Assembly (NCBI GenBank): GCA_946617655.1 | Contig: CAMOKL010000021.1 | Location: 1 to 23,879 of the forward strand | Length of the DNA stretch: 23,879 nucleotides | Source: Anaeroplasma sp902783745 | GTDB lineage: Bacteria; Bacillota_I; Bacilli_A; Acholeplasmatales; Anaeroplasmataceae | Reading direction: 5' to 3' | Shown: positions 1-6,139 of the stretch, in pieces | Numbering within the stretch: position 1 is the first letter of the stretch | How the letters are laid out: every line of letters begins with the position of its first letter | Program-made: the position numbers and the translations under genes | Notes under the pieces: model-generated | Seen by the model: the letters and a program-made list of their open reading frames with translations, nothing else | Databases searched by the model: none | Told to the model about the DNA's origin: nothing

Positions 1-6
1 TTTATT

Positions 7-14
7 CCTCCTTT
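7..14 (-). promoter_or_regulatory. Ribosome binding site of a gene starting just outside the window
   Basis: On the minus strand an AAAGGAGG sequence is followed by AATAAA and then the window edge. The spacing puts a start codon at or just beyond the first base of the window, so another minus-strand gene begins immediately to the left. Its product cannot be seen. Confidence 0.7.
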
Positions 15-18
15 CATT

Positions 19-46
19 TTTATTATATCATATATGATATAATAAA
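19..46 (-). promoter_or_regulatory. Promoter with extended -10 inside a 28-bp perfect palindrome
   Basis: The minus strand carries TATGATATAAT (22-32), an extended -10 element, about 8 bases upstream of the ribosome binding site of the gene off the left edge. The -10 lies inside a perfect 28-base inverted repeat centred between bases 32 and 33, with core TATCATATATGATA. The -35 region is poor. The palindrome could be an operator, or chance in AT-rich DNA; the -10 assignment is the firmer part. Confidence 0.5.
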
Positions 47-72
47 TTAATAATTGGAATTTCCTAATAAAT

Positions 73-100
73 AAAAAAATCTCCAAAATCATTTGGAGAT
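73..100 (-). terminator. Rho-independent terminator after the PTS permease gene
   Basis: A 9-bp perfect stem (arms 79-87 and 92-100, arm sequence ATCTCCAAA on the plus strand) with a 4-base loop is followed on the minus strand by a run of T. It lies 15 bases beyond the stop codon of the permease gene. Confidence 0.9.
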
Positions 101-115
101 AATTTATATATTAAA

Positions 116-1354
116 TTATACCTTTAGGTCTCCTTCTTTTATTAAACCTAATTTTCTAAATAACAAATCAATACCAAATACTAAAGCCATAGGTAAGGCA
201 ATTTGTAATCCAAATATACCAACCCATGTTTGCCATGTGTTACCCATTGATGCAAAAGTACCAATTTGTCCTACTAATCCAGAAGTACCCATACCTGCAG
301 CTGAGCCTTGACATACAAGTTCTAAAAAGCAAGTAGAGATAGGGCCTAATATTGCGGATGCAATAATTGTAGGTAACCATACAATTGGTTTTTTTAATAT
401 ATTCTTAAATTGAAGCATTGATGTACCAATACCAATTGATATAACAATACCAATACTATTATCTTTTCTTGATTGAATTGCAAAACCAATCATTTGACAA
501 GAGCATCCTACTGCGGCAGCACCTGATGCAATAACAAGTCCTCTATAATCAGTTGATGCAAGTGCTTCTGCAATAGTAATACCTTCTGGCAATGTGAATA
601 CCATTGCGGCTATTGCTGCAGATGATATTGGAGCAGTAAGCGCCATACCCATTAATACTGCAACTATAATACCCATTACAAAAGGTACTGTACTAGTACC
701 AGCGTTAACTAGCCATTGAATTGCATAAGTTACATATATCGCAGGAAATCTAACTAAAAGACCTACAGTTAATCCTACAGTTATAGCAAATAAAGGAATA
801 ATTAAAATATCAACAGGCGTTTTCTTTCTAAATACTAATCCCATTAATACTGCAACACTAATAACTGTAATATAAATAGTTAGTGGATCACCAATTTGTG
901 CCACACCAGAATTAATTACATTTGTTGTAACAAATTTAGTTGATAAACTAAACCAAGCAGTTAATTCACCTACTGCACCTAAAACAACAACCTCTAAAGG
1001 TTTTTTCTTTAATGCAATCGCAACACCAACACCAATACCTGCACCAGTTAATTGAGCTAAGCACTTATTACCTGTAAATGTTAGAGTTTCATACATGAAT
1101 TTAGTAAAATCATTTGCATCCTTAGAAAAGAATCCTCCAATTGTACCAATGATTGTACCAATAATTAGTGTAGCAAATAATCCATATGCCATACCATTAA
1201 GAGTTGTAATAAAGAAATTTAAAACTTTTTTACCAGTACTTAAATCTTTATTTGCATCTTCATTATTTGAAGATGCTTCTACTTTTACTTCATCTTTATT
1301 TGATGAAGTATCTTCTTTAGAATTTTCATCTAAATTAAGCTTATTTTCTTCCAT
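116..1354 (-). CDS. PTS EIIC-type membrane permease
   Basis: A 412-residue polytopic membrane protein. After a charged, Ser/Asn/Glu/Lys-rich cytoplasmic N-terminus of about 45 residues, many hydrophobic segments fill the rest. The second half carries conserved stretches of the PTS_EIIC_2 family (Pfam PF13303 from memory): the APISSAAIA stretch, CQMIGFAIQSRKDN, GIGTSMLQ and GMGTSGLVGQIGTF. Such proteins resemble the sugar-translocating IIC subunit of phosphotransferase systems, but no EIIA or EIIB domain is fused and none is encoded nearby, so substrate and coupling are unknown. AGGAG eight bases before the ATG supports the start. It is a single-gene unit with its own terminator. A full consensus-matching cre site lies upstream, which fits catabolite control. 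Family assignment is fairly sure; sugar transport itself is inferred. Confidence 0.8.
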   Translation of the reverse strand: MEENKLNLDENSKEDTSSNKDEVKVEASSNNEDANKDLSTGKKVLNFFITTLNGMAYGLFATLIIGTIIGTIGGFFSKDANDFTKFMYETLTFTGNKCLAQLTGAGIGVGVAIALKKKPLEVVVLGAVGELTAWFSLSTKFVTTNVINSGVAQIGDPLTIYITVISVAVLMGLVFRKKTPVDILIIPLFAITVGLTVGLLVRFPAIYVTYAIQWLVNAGTSTVPFVMGIIVAVLMGMALTAPISSAAIAAMVFTLPEGITIAEALASTDYRGLVIASGAAAVGCSCQMIGFAIQSRKDNSIGIVISIGIGTSMLQFKNILKKPIVWLPTIIASAILGPISTCFLELVCQGSAAGMGTSGLVGQIGTFASMGNTWQTWVGIFGLQIALPMALVFGIDLLFRKLGLIKEGDLKV

Positions 1355-1372
1355 TTTGTTTTCTCCTATATT

Positions 1373-1401
1373 ATGTTTGATATCTAATATATCATAAACA
1401 T
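1373..1401 (-). promoter_or_regulatory. Probable promoter (-10) and imperfect inverted repeat before the permease
   Basis: On the minus strand TATGATATATT (1386-1396) is one mismatch from the extended -10 seen at other genes here. It sits inside an imperfect inverted repeat whose outer arms are ATGTTT (1373-1378) and AAACAT (1396-1401), which could bind a repressor. No good -35 is visible. Confidence 0.4.
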
Positions 1402-1415
1402 ATTTTTAATTTTAT

Positions 1416-1430
1416 ATGTAACCGTTTTCT
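1416..1430. promoter_or_regulatory. cre-like catabolite control site upstream of the permease
   Basis: The plus strand reads ATGTAACCGTTTTCT. This fits the classical cre consensus WTGNAANCGNWNNCW at all 15 positions. It lies just upstream of the expected -35 position of the permease promoter, where a CcpA-type LacI-family regulator could act. That the host has CcpA is assumed, not seen; another LacI-family protein could use the site. Confidence 0.6.
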
Positions 1431-1503
1431 TAAATATAAAAATCATAACTTTTATAAAAATATAAAATATATTATTAATTTATTTCATATTTTAAATAAA
1501 AAA

Positions 1504-1539
1504 ATAAAAAAATACTTCCAAGTAAAACTTAGAAGTATT
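1504..1539 (-). terminator. Rho-independent terminator after the hydrogenase gene
   Basis: A 12-bp stem (1511-1522 with 1528-1539, one G-U pair) with a 5-base loop is followed on the minus strand by seven T. It starts 11 bases after the hydrogenase stop codon. Confidence 0.92.
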
Positions 1540-1550
1540 TTATATATTTA

Positions 1551-2930
1551 TTAATTTTTACCATTTATCTCATAAGATTTATCTTCGAATGTTGTATGTA
1601 ATAATTCGTGAGATTTATGAGATAAAGGTGCATTAAGATAATCAAAATATAAATTCTTGATTTCAGGGTTATCATGACAGAATCTAATTCTTGATTTCTT
1701 TTCTATTTCATAAATAGAATTGTTTCTATTAATCTTTGCTTCTTCTTGTAATGGCTTCTTTAAAATCTTAATTTGTCCGCCACCACCAGCACATCCACCT
1801 TGGCAAGCCATAACTTCAACAAAATCATAATGTCTTTCACCACTAATGATTTGTTCAATAACCTTTTTAGCTTCGCTCATTTGATGTACAACTGCAACCT
1901 TTAATTTCTTACCGCCGATTTTAACTTCAGCTTCCTTTAAGAAATCAAGTCCTCTTACAGGCCAGAATTCAGGAACCTCTTCATCACGCATATTTCTTCC
2001 TTCAACTAAATAGAATGCTGTTCTTAATGCAGCTTCCATAACACCACCAGTATTACCGAAAATAATACCAGAACCAGTACCTCTACCCATAAATGGATCA
2101 TAATGCTCAGGCTCTAAGTTATTGAAATCAATATTTGCTTCCTTAATCATTTGTGCAAGTTCTCTTGTAGTTAAAGATGCATCACAATCAGGTGCTTCAA
2201 CACCATGTGATCTCATACCTGCCCATAATTCAGGACGTTTTGCTTCAGCCTTCTTAGCTGTACATGGTGCAACACTTACAACAAATAACTTCTTAGGGTC
2301 TAATCCCATCTTTTCTGCATAATAAGTTTTTACTAATGTTGCTTGCATTGCAATAGGTGATTTACAGCTTGATAAATTATTAATTAAATTTGGGAAATAC
2401 ATTTCACAAAATTTAACCCATCCTGGGCAGCAAGATGTAAACATTGGTAAATGTTTATTTTCCTTAATTCTTTCTAATAATTCTGATGCTTCTTCCATAA
2501 TAGTTAAATCCGCACCAAAAGTAACATCCATAACTGTATCCACACCAAGTCTTCTTATTGCAGCAACCATTTGTCCTTGTACATTTGTACCAGATGGATA
2601 ACCAAATGCATCACCAAGTGAAACTCTTACTGCAGGTGCAGTCATAAAAATAACCTTCTTATCAGGGTTATTAATTGCTTCTTTTACTACCTCAATTGAA
2701 GATACTTCTCTTAAAGCATTAAATGGACAAGCATTAATACACTGACCACAATTAATACAAACTGCGTTATCACCATTAGTATCCAAATTATATGAGCCTA
2801 GTACGCCAATAATATTTGTACAAGCCTTCTTACAAAGCTGGCACTTTTTACATAGTTCATCATTGCACATAATACTAGGATTATCATCATTAATTGGAAT
2901 TCTATGTTTAACACTATCAAATTTAGACAT
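1551..2930 (-). CDS. [FeFe] hydrogenase, ferredoxin-domain type
   Basis: A 459-residue cytoplasmic enzyme that reversibly makes H2 from protons, normally with reduced ferredoxin. The N-terminus has two [4Fe-4S] ferredoxin motifs: C27, C30, C33, C37 and C58, C61, C64, C68. The H-cluster domain follows with L1 TSCCPGW (165-171), L2 APCTAKKAE (from 221) and L3 MACQGGCAGGGG (from 374). The proton-path signature TIMEEASEL (143-151) and LSSCKSP are kept, pointing to a catalytic enzyme rather than a sensor. The C-terminus has the small-subunit-like segment with PLSHKSHELLHTTF. L2 has Ala where well-studied enzymes have Met, which I recall as a group B trait. There is no PAS or extra Cys, and hydE, hydF and hydG maturases are not in this window. 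It is monocistronic, with its own promoter and terminator. Confidence 0.95.
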   Translation of the reverse strand: MSKFDSVKHRIPINDDNPSIMCNDELCKKCQLCKKACTNIIGVLGSYNLDTNGDNAVCINCGQCINACPFNALREVSSIEVVKEAINNPDKKVIFMTAPAVRVSLGDAFGYPSGTNVQGQMVAAIRRLGVDTVMDVTFGADLTIMEEASELLERIKENKHLPMFTSCCPGWVKFCEMYFPNLINNLSSCKSPIAMQATLVKTYYAEKMGLDPKKLFVVSVAPCTAKKAEAKRPELWAGMRSHGVEAPDCDASLTTRELAQMIKEANIDFNNLEPEHYDPFMGRGTGSGIIFGNTGGVMEAALRTAFYLVEGRNMRDEEVPEFWPVRGLDFLKEAEVKIGGKKLKVAVVHQMSEAKKVIEQIISGERHYDFVEVMACQGGCAGGGGQIKILKKPLQEEAKINRNNSIYEIEKKSRIRFCHDNPEIKNLYFDYLNAPLSHKSHELLHTTFEDKSYEINGKN

Positions 2931-2950
2931 AAATAAAGTTCACTCCTTTA

Positions 2951-2966
2951 GATTGTCCTCCCAATC
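2951..2966 (-). promoter_or_regulatory. Small 5'-UTR hairpin with an SD-like loop before the hydrogenase
   Basis: On the minus strand GATTG and CAATC pair around a loop GGAGGA. The true ribosome binding site AAAGGAG (nearer the start) follows within a few bases. The loop resembles a second Shine-Dalgarno sequence and might tune ribosome loading. The stem is only 5 bp, so a role is speculative. Confidence 0.3.
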
Positions 2967-2976
2967 CCATTTGATT

Positions 2977-3005
2977 ATTTTAACATATAAAATAATTAAA
3001 GGCAA
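2977..3005 (-). promoter_or_regulatory. Promoter of the hydrogenase gene
   Basis: On the minus strand TTGCCT (3000-3005) and TAAAAT (2977-2982) are separated by 17 bases, and TATG just before the -10 gives an extended -10. The transcript would have a leader of about 40 bases. Confidence 0.55.
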
Positions 3006-3032
3006 CAAAATAAAAGTTAGTCTAGAATAACT
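3005..3032 (-). terminator. Weak terminator-like hairpin after the 205-residue gene
   Basis: A 5-bp stem AGTTA/TAACT (within 3015-3032) is followed on the minus strand by TTTATTTTG. The stem is short and AT-rich, so termination is uncertain, and some transcripts may run into the hydrogenase gene. Confidence 0.3.
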
Positions 3033-3048
3033 CGTATTTTATCATACA

Positions 3049-3666
3049 TTATTTAAGTAAATCTAGATACAAAGGGTAATCTATTAAATCAGAAATCTCT
3101 TGAAATCTTTTAATAAGTTGATATGCCTCATCAAGTGTTTCTATAAATTGGAACTCTGTTGCGATAATTAATTGTTCTTGATACAATTTATATTCTTCTA
3201 CTAAGCTAAATTTAGGCTCATATTTATCAAAATAAATCAAATATATTTTAGTTAATAAAATTCTTAATTCATCAACATCAGAATAAACGATTGATGCGAT
3301 AGGATTATTAATATCATCTAAATATCTTATATTCATTGCATATTCATCATCATTTAATCTTCTTATATCATAATCATCACCTAATATATCTAATACATCA
3401 TCTATTAAATTTAATGATAATCCCTTTTCATCATTTAAAAGACTTCTTATGGTATCAATATATTTCTTTTCTTTATCACTAATAGTTTTATCTTTTAATC
3501 TATCCCACCAAAATTGCTTAAACTGTAATGGGAATGCACGTCTTGATAATGCATTTATTTTAGTATATTCCATTCCAAAATCATATAACATAAAAGAAGC
3601 TAAATCTTTATTTGTTGAAAAGCAAAAGAAATAATCATCATTCTTTTTATATATCATATAAACCAT
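3049..3666 (-). CDS. Uncharacterised acidic 205-residue protein
   Basis: I do not recognise this protein. It is 205 residues, has no signal peptide or membrane segment, and is rich in Asp, Leu, Ile and Tyr. The pattern suggests a mostly helical cytoplasmic protein with a beta-like N-terminus that begins MVYMIYKKNDDYFF. No catalytic motif, metal site or repeat stands out. AGGTGA eight bases before the ATG supports the start at 3666; a second ATG lies three codons on. A strong extended -10 sits about 30 bases upstream, just after the terminator of the AraC-type gene, so it is probably its own unit. The open frame, ribosome binding site and promoter make it a real gene; its function is unknown. 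Confidence 0.75.
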   Translation of the reverse strand: MVYMIYKKNDDYFFCFSTNKDLASFMLYDFGMEYTKINALSRRAFPLQFKQFWWDRLKDKTISDKEKKYIDTIRSLLNDEKGLSLNLIDDVLDILGDDYDIRRLNDDEYAMNIRYLDDINNPIASIVYSDVDELRILLTKIYLIYFDKYEPKFSLVEEYKLYQEQLIIATEFQFIETLDEAYQLIKRFQEISDLIDYPLYLDLLK

Positions 3667-3697
3667 AAGTATTTCACCTACATTCTAAAGTGATTTA

Positions 3698-3708
3698 ATT
3701 ATATCATA
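3698..3708 (-). promoter_or_regulatory. Extended -10 promoter of the 205-residue gene
   Basis: The minus strand reads TATGATATAAT, a perfect -10 with the TGn extension. The -35 region would fall within the terminator hairpin of the preceding gene and is weak. Confidence 0.55.
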
Positions 3709-3709
3709 G

Positions 3710-3740
3710 AAAAAAGCCTAGATAATAATTATCTAAGCTT
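3710..3740 (-). terminator. Rho-independent terminator after the AraC-family gene
   Basis: A 12-bp stem (3714-3725 with 3729-3740, one G-U pair) with a 3-base loop is followed on the minus strand by six T. It starts 11 bases after the stop codon at 3752. Confidence 0.92.
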
Positions 3741-3751
3741 TAGTAATAAAA

Positions 3752-4582
3752 TTATTTAATATATTTTTTTCTGTATTCAAGTGGATTAATACCAACTATT
3801 CTTTTGAAAGCCATTGTAAAATTAGATTGTGTTTTAAAGCCTGATCTAGTGTAAACATCGGTTAATGAAAGACTTCTATCCTTCATTAATTGCTTAGCCT
3901 TAGATAATCTAATTCTATTTAAGTGATTAATCGGTGTATCATTCATATACTTTTTAAAGGCTTTAGTAAAGTATGTATATGAATAATTTGACTGAGCTGA
4001 AACCTCTTCAATAGTTAAATCTGGATTAGTATAATTATCTAACATATATACAATACTTTTTTTCATGTTAGTAAAATAGCTACTCTTAGGCTTTCTAGTA
4101 TCATGTTTTTCTTTTAAGCCATCTTTTACAAGTATTCTTACAATATCCTTTAATAAAGCTTGATCACGAACTATTAAATATTGTTCTAATAAAGTCAATA
4201 ATTCTTTAGAAACTAAGAATCTTGAGTAAAAATATTTACCTCTAAAATGTAATTCTTCTTTTAGATTATCTAAATATTTTTTATCTACTGCAATAGATAC
4301 TAAATTAGAATTAAGATCAAATGAAACACCATGTTCAACATTAGGATTTACAGGATAACAATATCCAACTTCCCCAATATATAATGCTTGATCATATTCT
4401 AATAATGGAATTAAATCAAATGGTATAATGAATTCATAAGCATCATGACTATGCTTAAATGGTTTTAACTCATTTTTCTCACTTGCCTTAAATTCCGCAA
4501 TACTAATATATTTAGTTGTGTTTATATGATAAAACTTTTTTATTTCATCATTATTTAATCCATGTGCATTTACTAAATTCAT
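3752..4582 (-). CDS. AraC-family transcriptional regulator
   Basis: A 276-residue regulator. Residues about 35 to 95 form a cupin-like ligand-binding domain with the HSHDAYE pattern (H44, H46, E50) and H84. The C-terminal hundred residues carry two helix-turn-helix units of the AraC/XylS DNA-binding domain: the first around 189-210 (DLTIEEVSAQSNYSYTYFTK), the second around 238-262, then the typical ending GINPLEYRKKYIK. This architecture is usual for activators of sugar-use genes, sensing a sugar or derivative. AGGGA five bases before the ATG supports the start. It has its own terminator. Its targets cannot be read directly; the GH43 gene two genes upstream and the permease three genes downstream are candidates only by closeness. 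Confidence 0.9.
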   Translation of the reverse strand: MNLVNAHGLNNDEIKKFYHINTTKYISIAEFKASEKNELKPFKHSHDAYEFIIPFDLIPLLEYDQALYIGEVGYCYPVNPNVEHGVSFDLNSNLVSIAVDKKYLDNLKEELHFRGKYFYSRFLVSKELLTLLEQYLIVRDQALLKDIVRILVKDGLKEKHDTRKPKSSYFTNMKKSIVYMLDNYTNPDLTIEEVSAQSNYSYTYFTKAFKKYMNDTPINHLNRIRLSKAKQLMKDRSLSLTDVYTRSGFKTQSNFTMAFKRIVGINPLEYRKKYIK

Positions 4583-4789
4583 AAAATCCCTACTTTTTAT
4601 TTTAATTTTTTAGGTAAACGTCTAAAATGTAATATATAATTACGAAACTAAACATTTATTATTTAAAATATACTTTCCCTAAAATCTAATCTAAATCGAG
4701 TTAATTATATAAATAATGTTTTTTATATTCAATAAAATTAACAAATTTTATAGCAAAAACTTGAAATTGAATTTAGTAACTTCCATATT
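4583..4789. other. Intergenic stretch between rlmD and the AraC-family gene
   Basis: About 207 bases of very AT-rich DNA. I see no convincing terminator after rlmD: there is no stable hairpin followed by a T run. It must contain the promoter of the AraC-family gene; TATATT near 4640-4650 on the minus strand is a possible -10 but no clear -35 accompanies it. No credible small gene is present. Confidence 0.5.
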
Positions 4790-6139
4790 TTATTTTTTTA
4801 AAGTTAATGTTGTAACAGACTCAACTAACGGTGTATTTGGGAACATATCTAATGGTGTAATAGAATTAACCATATATTTTTCAGTTAATCTTTTTAAATT
4901 CTTCGCAAGAGTTTGTGGATTACATGATGCATAAATAACTCTTTTAACTTTAGACTTAAGTATCGCATCAATAAATTTATCATCTAATCCTTGGCGAGGT
5001 GGGTCAACAACTATAACATCAAATGAATTACCATTATTAATTTCTTTTAACATTACTTCTCCTGCATCACCTTCAATAAATGTTGCATTAGAAATCTTGT
5101 TTAATTTAGCGTTAGCTTTCGCAGCTTCAATAGAATCTTTATTATATTCAATACCAACTACTTCTTTAGCGTTATGTGCTAAATATAAAGATATTGCACC
5201 AACACCACAATATGCATCTAATACTCTTTCTTTAAATGAAAGCTTACATGCTTTCTTTATTAAATCAAACATATTCTTAGCTTGTAATGTATTAAGCTGG
5301 AAGAATGTTTTAGGATAAACTTGATATTTAATCTTATCAAGCTCTAATATAATACATTCCTTACCCTCAAGTAATATAGTTTTATCTCCAAATAAAAGAC
5401 CAGGATCTTTTTTATCATTTATATTTAAATAAACTGAAATAACTGATTGAAGCTTTGATGTTTCCTTAGCTAAAGTTCTAATATCCTTATCATCCTTAGT
5501 TACAATAAATGTAACCATAGCTTCCTTCTTCTCATTAACTCTAATTGATATATATCTTAGGATACCATCATTATATTTATCGTTATATGCCTTAATTCTA
5601 AGCTTTTCTGAGATTTTTAATATTTCATCATTTAGTTTATCAATTAATGGATCTTGATCAATTGTAGATGAAATTTCAACTAATTCATTTGAATTAGGCT
5701 TAATCATACATACATGCATATGATAATCAGAACCAAACTTAACAGGAAGTAAGCTTCTATTTCTATAGCCATTAATCTTTGGTGATGCTAAAACATCATT
5801 GATTTGAAATGATCTGGGATTTAAACCACTATATCTAGATAAAGATTCTTGTAATAATTCCTTTTTAAATTTAAGCATTGCATCATATTTAATATGTACA
5901 CAGCTTAATCCTAAATAATCCTTAGGATCAATCCCTAAAACTCTATCTTCTGATTTATGCTTATATTCTATTACTTCTGCAAAAGCCATATTGTTTTTAA
6001 CATCAGTAACTCTAACATTAACACCCTCACCTGGTATTGCGTTAGGTACAAACACAGCCATCTTTTTATAGAATCCTATACCTTCACCATTAATACCTAA
6101 TCTTTTAATATCTAAAATAAATTCATCATTAATCTGCAT
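4790..6139 (-). CDS. rlmD: 23S rRNA (uracil-5-)-methyltransferase, RlmD/RlmCD type
   Basis: A 449-residue SAM-dependent enzyme that makes 5-methyluridine in 23S rRNA. Residues 1-60 form a TRAM RNA-binding domain. The Rossmann core shows SAM motif VLDAYCGVGAISLYLA, then VVVDPPRQGL, and the nucleophile C406 in YASCNPQTLAKNL. The terminal PLVESVTTL holds the expected catalytic Glu. The [4Fe-4S] cluster cysteines of E. coli RlmD (RumA) are mostly missing: only C80 remains in GLSCVHIKYDAMLKFKKE, where the family usually has a CGGC-type motif. This is a known kind of loss in the family. The gene overlaps the end of the GH43 gene by 11 bases, with AAGGTGG six bases before its ATG, so it is the last gene of the cdsA operon. 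One enzyme may modify both sites, as RlmCD does in Bacillus. A tRNA target (TrmA) is less likely. Confidence 0.88.
   Translation of the reverse strand: MQINDEFILDIKRLGINGEGIGFYKKMAVFVPNAIPGEGVNVRVTDVKNNMAFAEVIEYKHKSEDRVLGIDPKDYLGLSCVHIKYDAMLKFKKELLQESLSRYSGLNPRSFQINDVLASPKINGYRNRSLLPVKFGSDYHMHVCMIKPNSNELVEISSTIDQDPLIDKLNDEILKISEKLRIKAYNDKYNDGILRYISIRVNEKKEAMVTFIVTKDDKDIRTLAKETSKLQSVISVYLNINDKKDPGLLFGDKTILLEGKECIILELDKIKYQVYPKTFFQLNTLQAKNMFDLIKKACKLSFKERVLDAYCGVGAISLYLAHNAKEVVGIEYNKDSIEAAKANAKLNKISNATFIEGDAGEVMLKEINNGNSFDVIVVDPPRQGLDDKFIDAILKSKVKRVIYASCNPQTLAKNLKRLTEKYMVNSITPLDMFPNTPLVESVTTLTLKK

Noticed and set aside
1095..1397. Open frame of 100 codons on the plus strand over the permease start
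   Set aside because: It is antisense to a well-supported gene, has no ribosome binding site, and its composition follows from the complement of the permease codons.
3036..3046. TATGATAAAAT on the minus strand as a second hydrogenase promoter
   Set aside because: It resembles the shared -10 motif but lies over 100 bases upstream, before a hairpin, and a closer promoter with both elements exists at 2977-3005.
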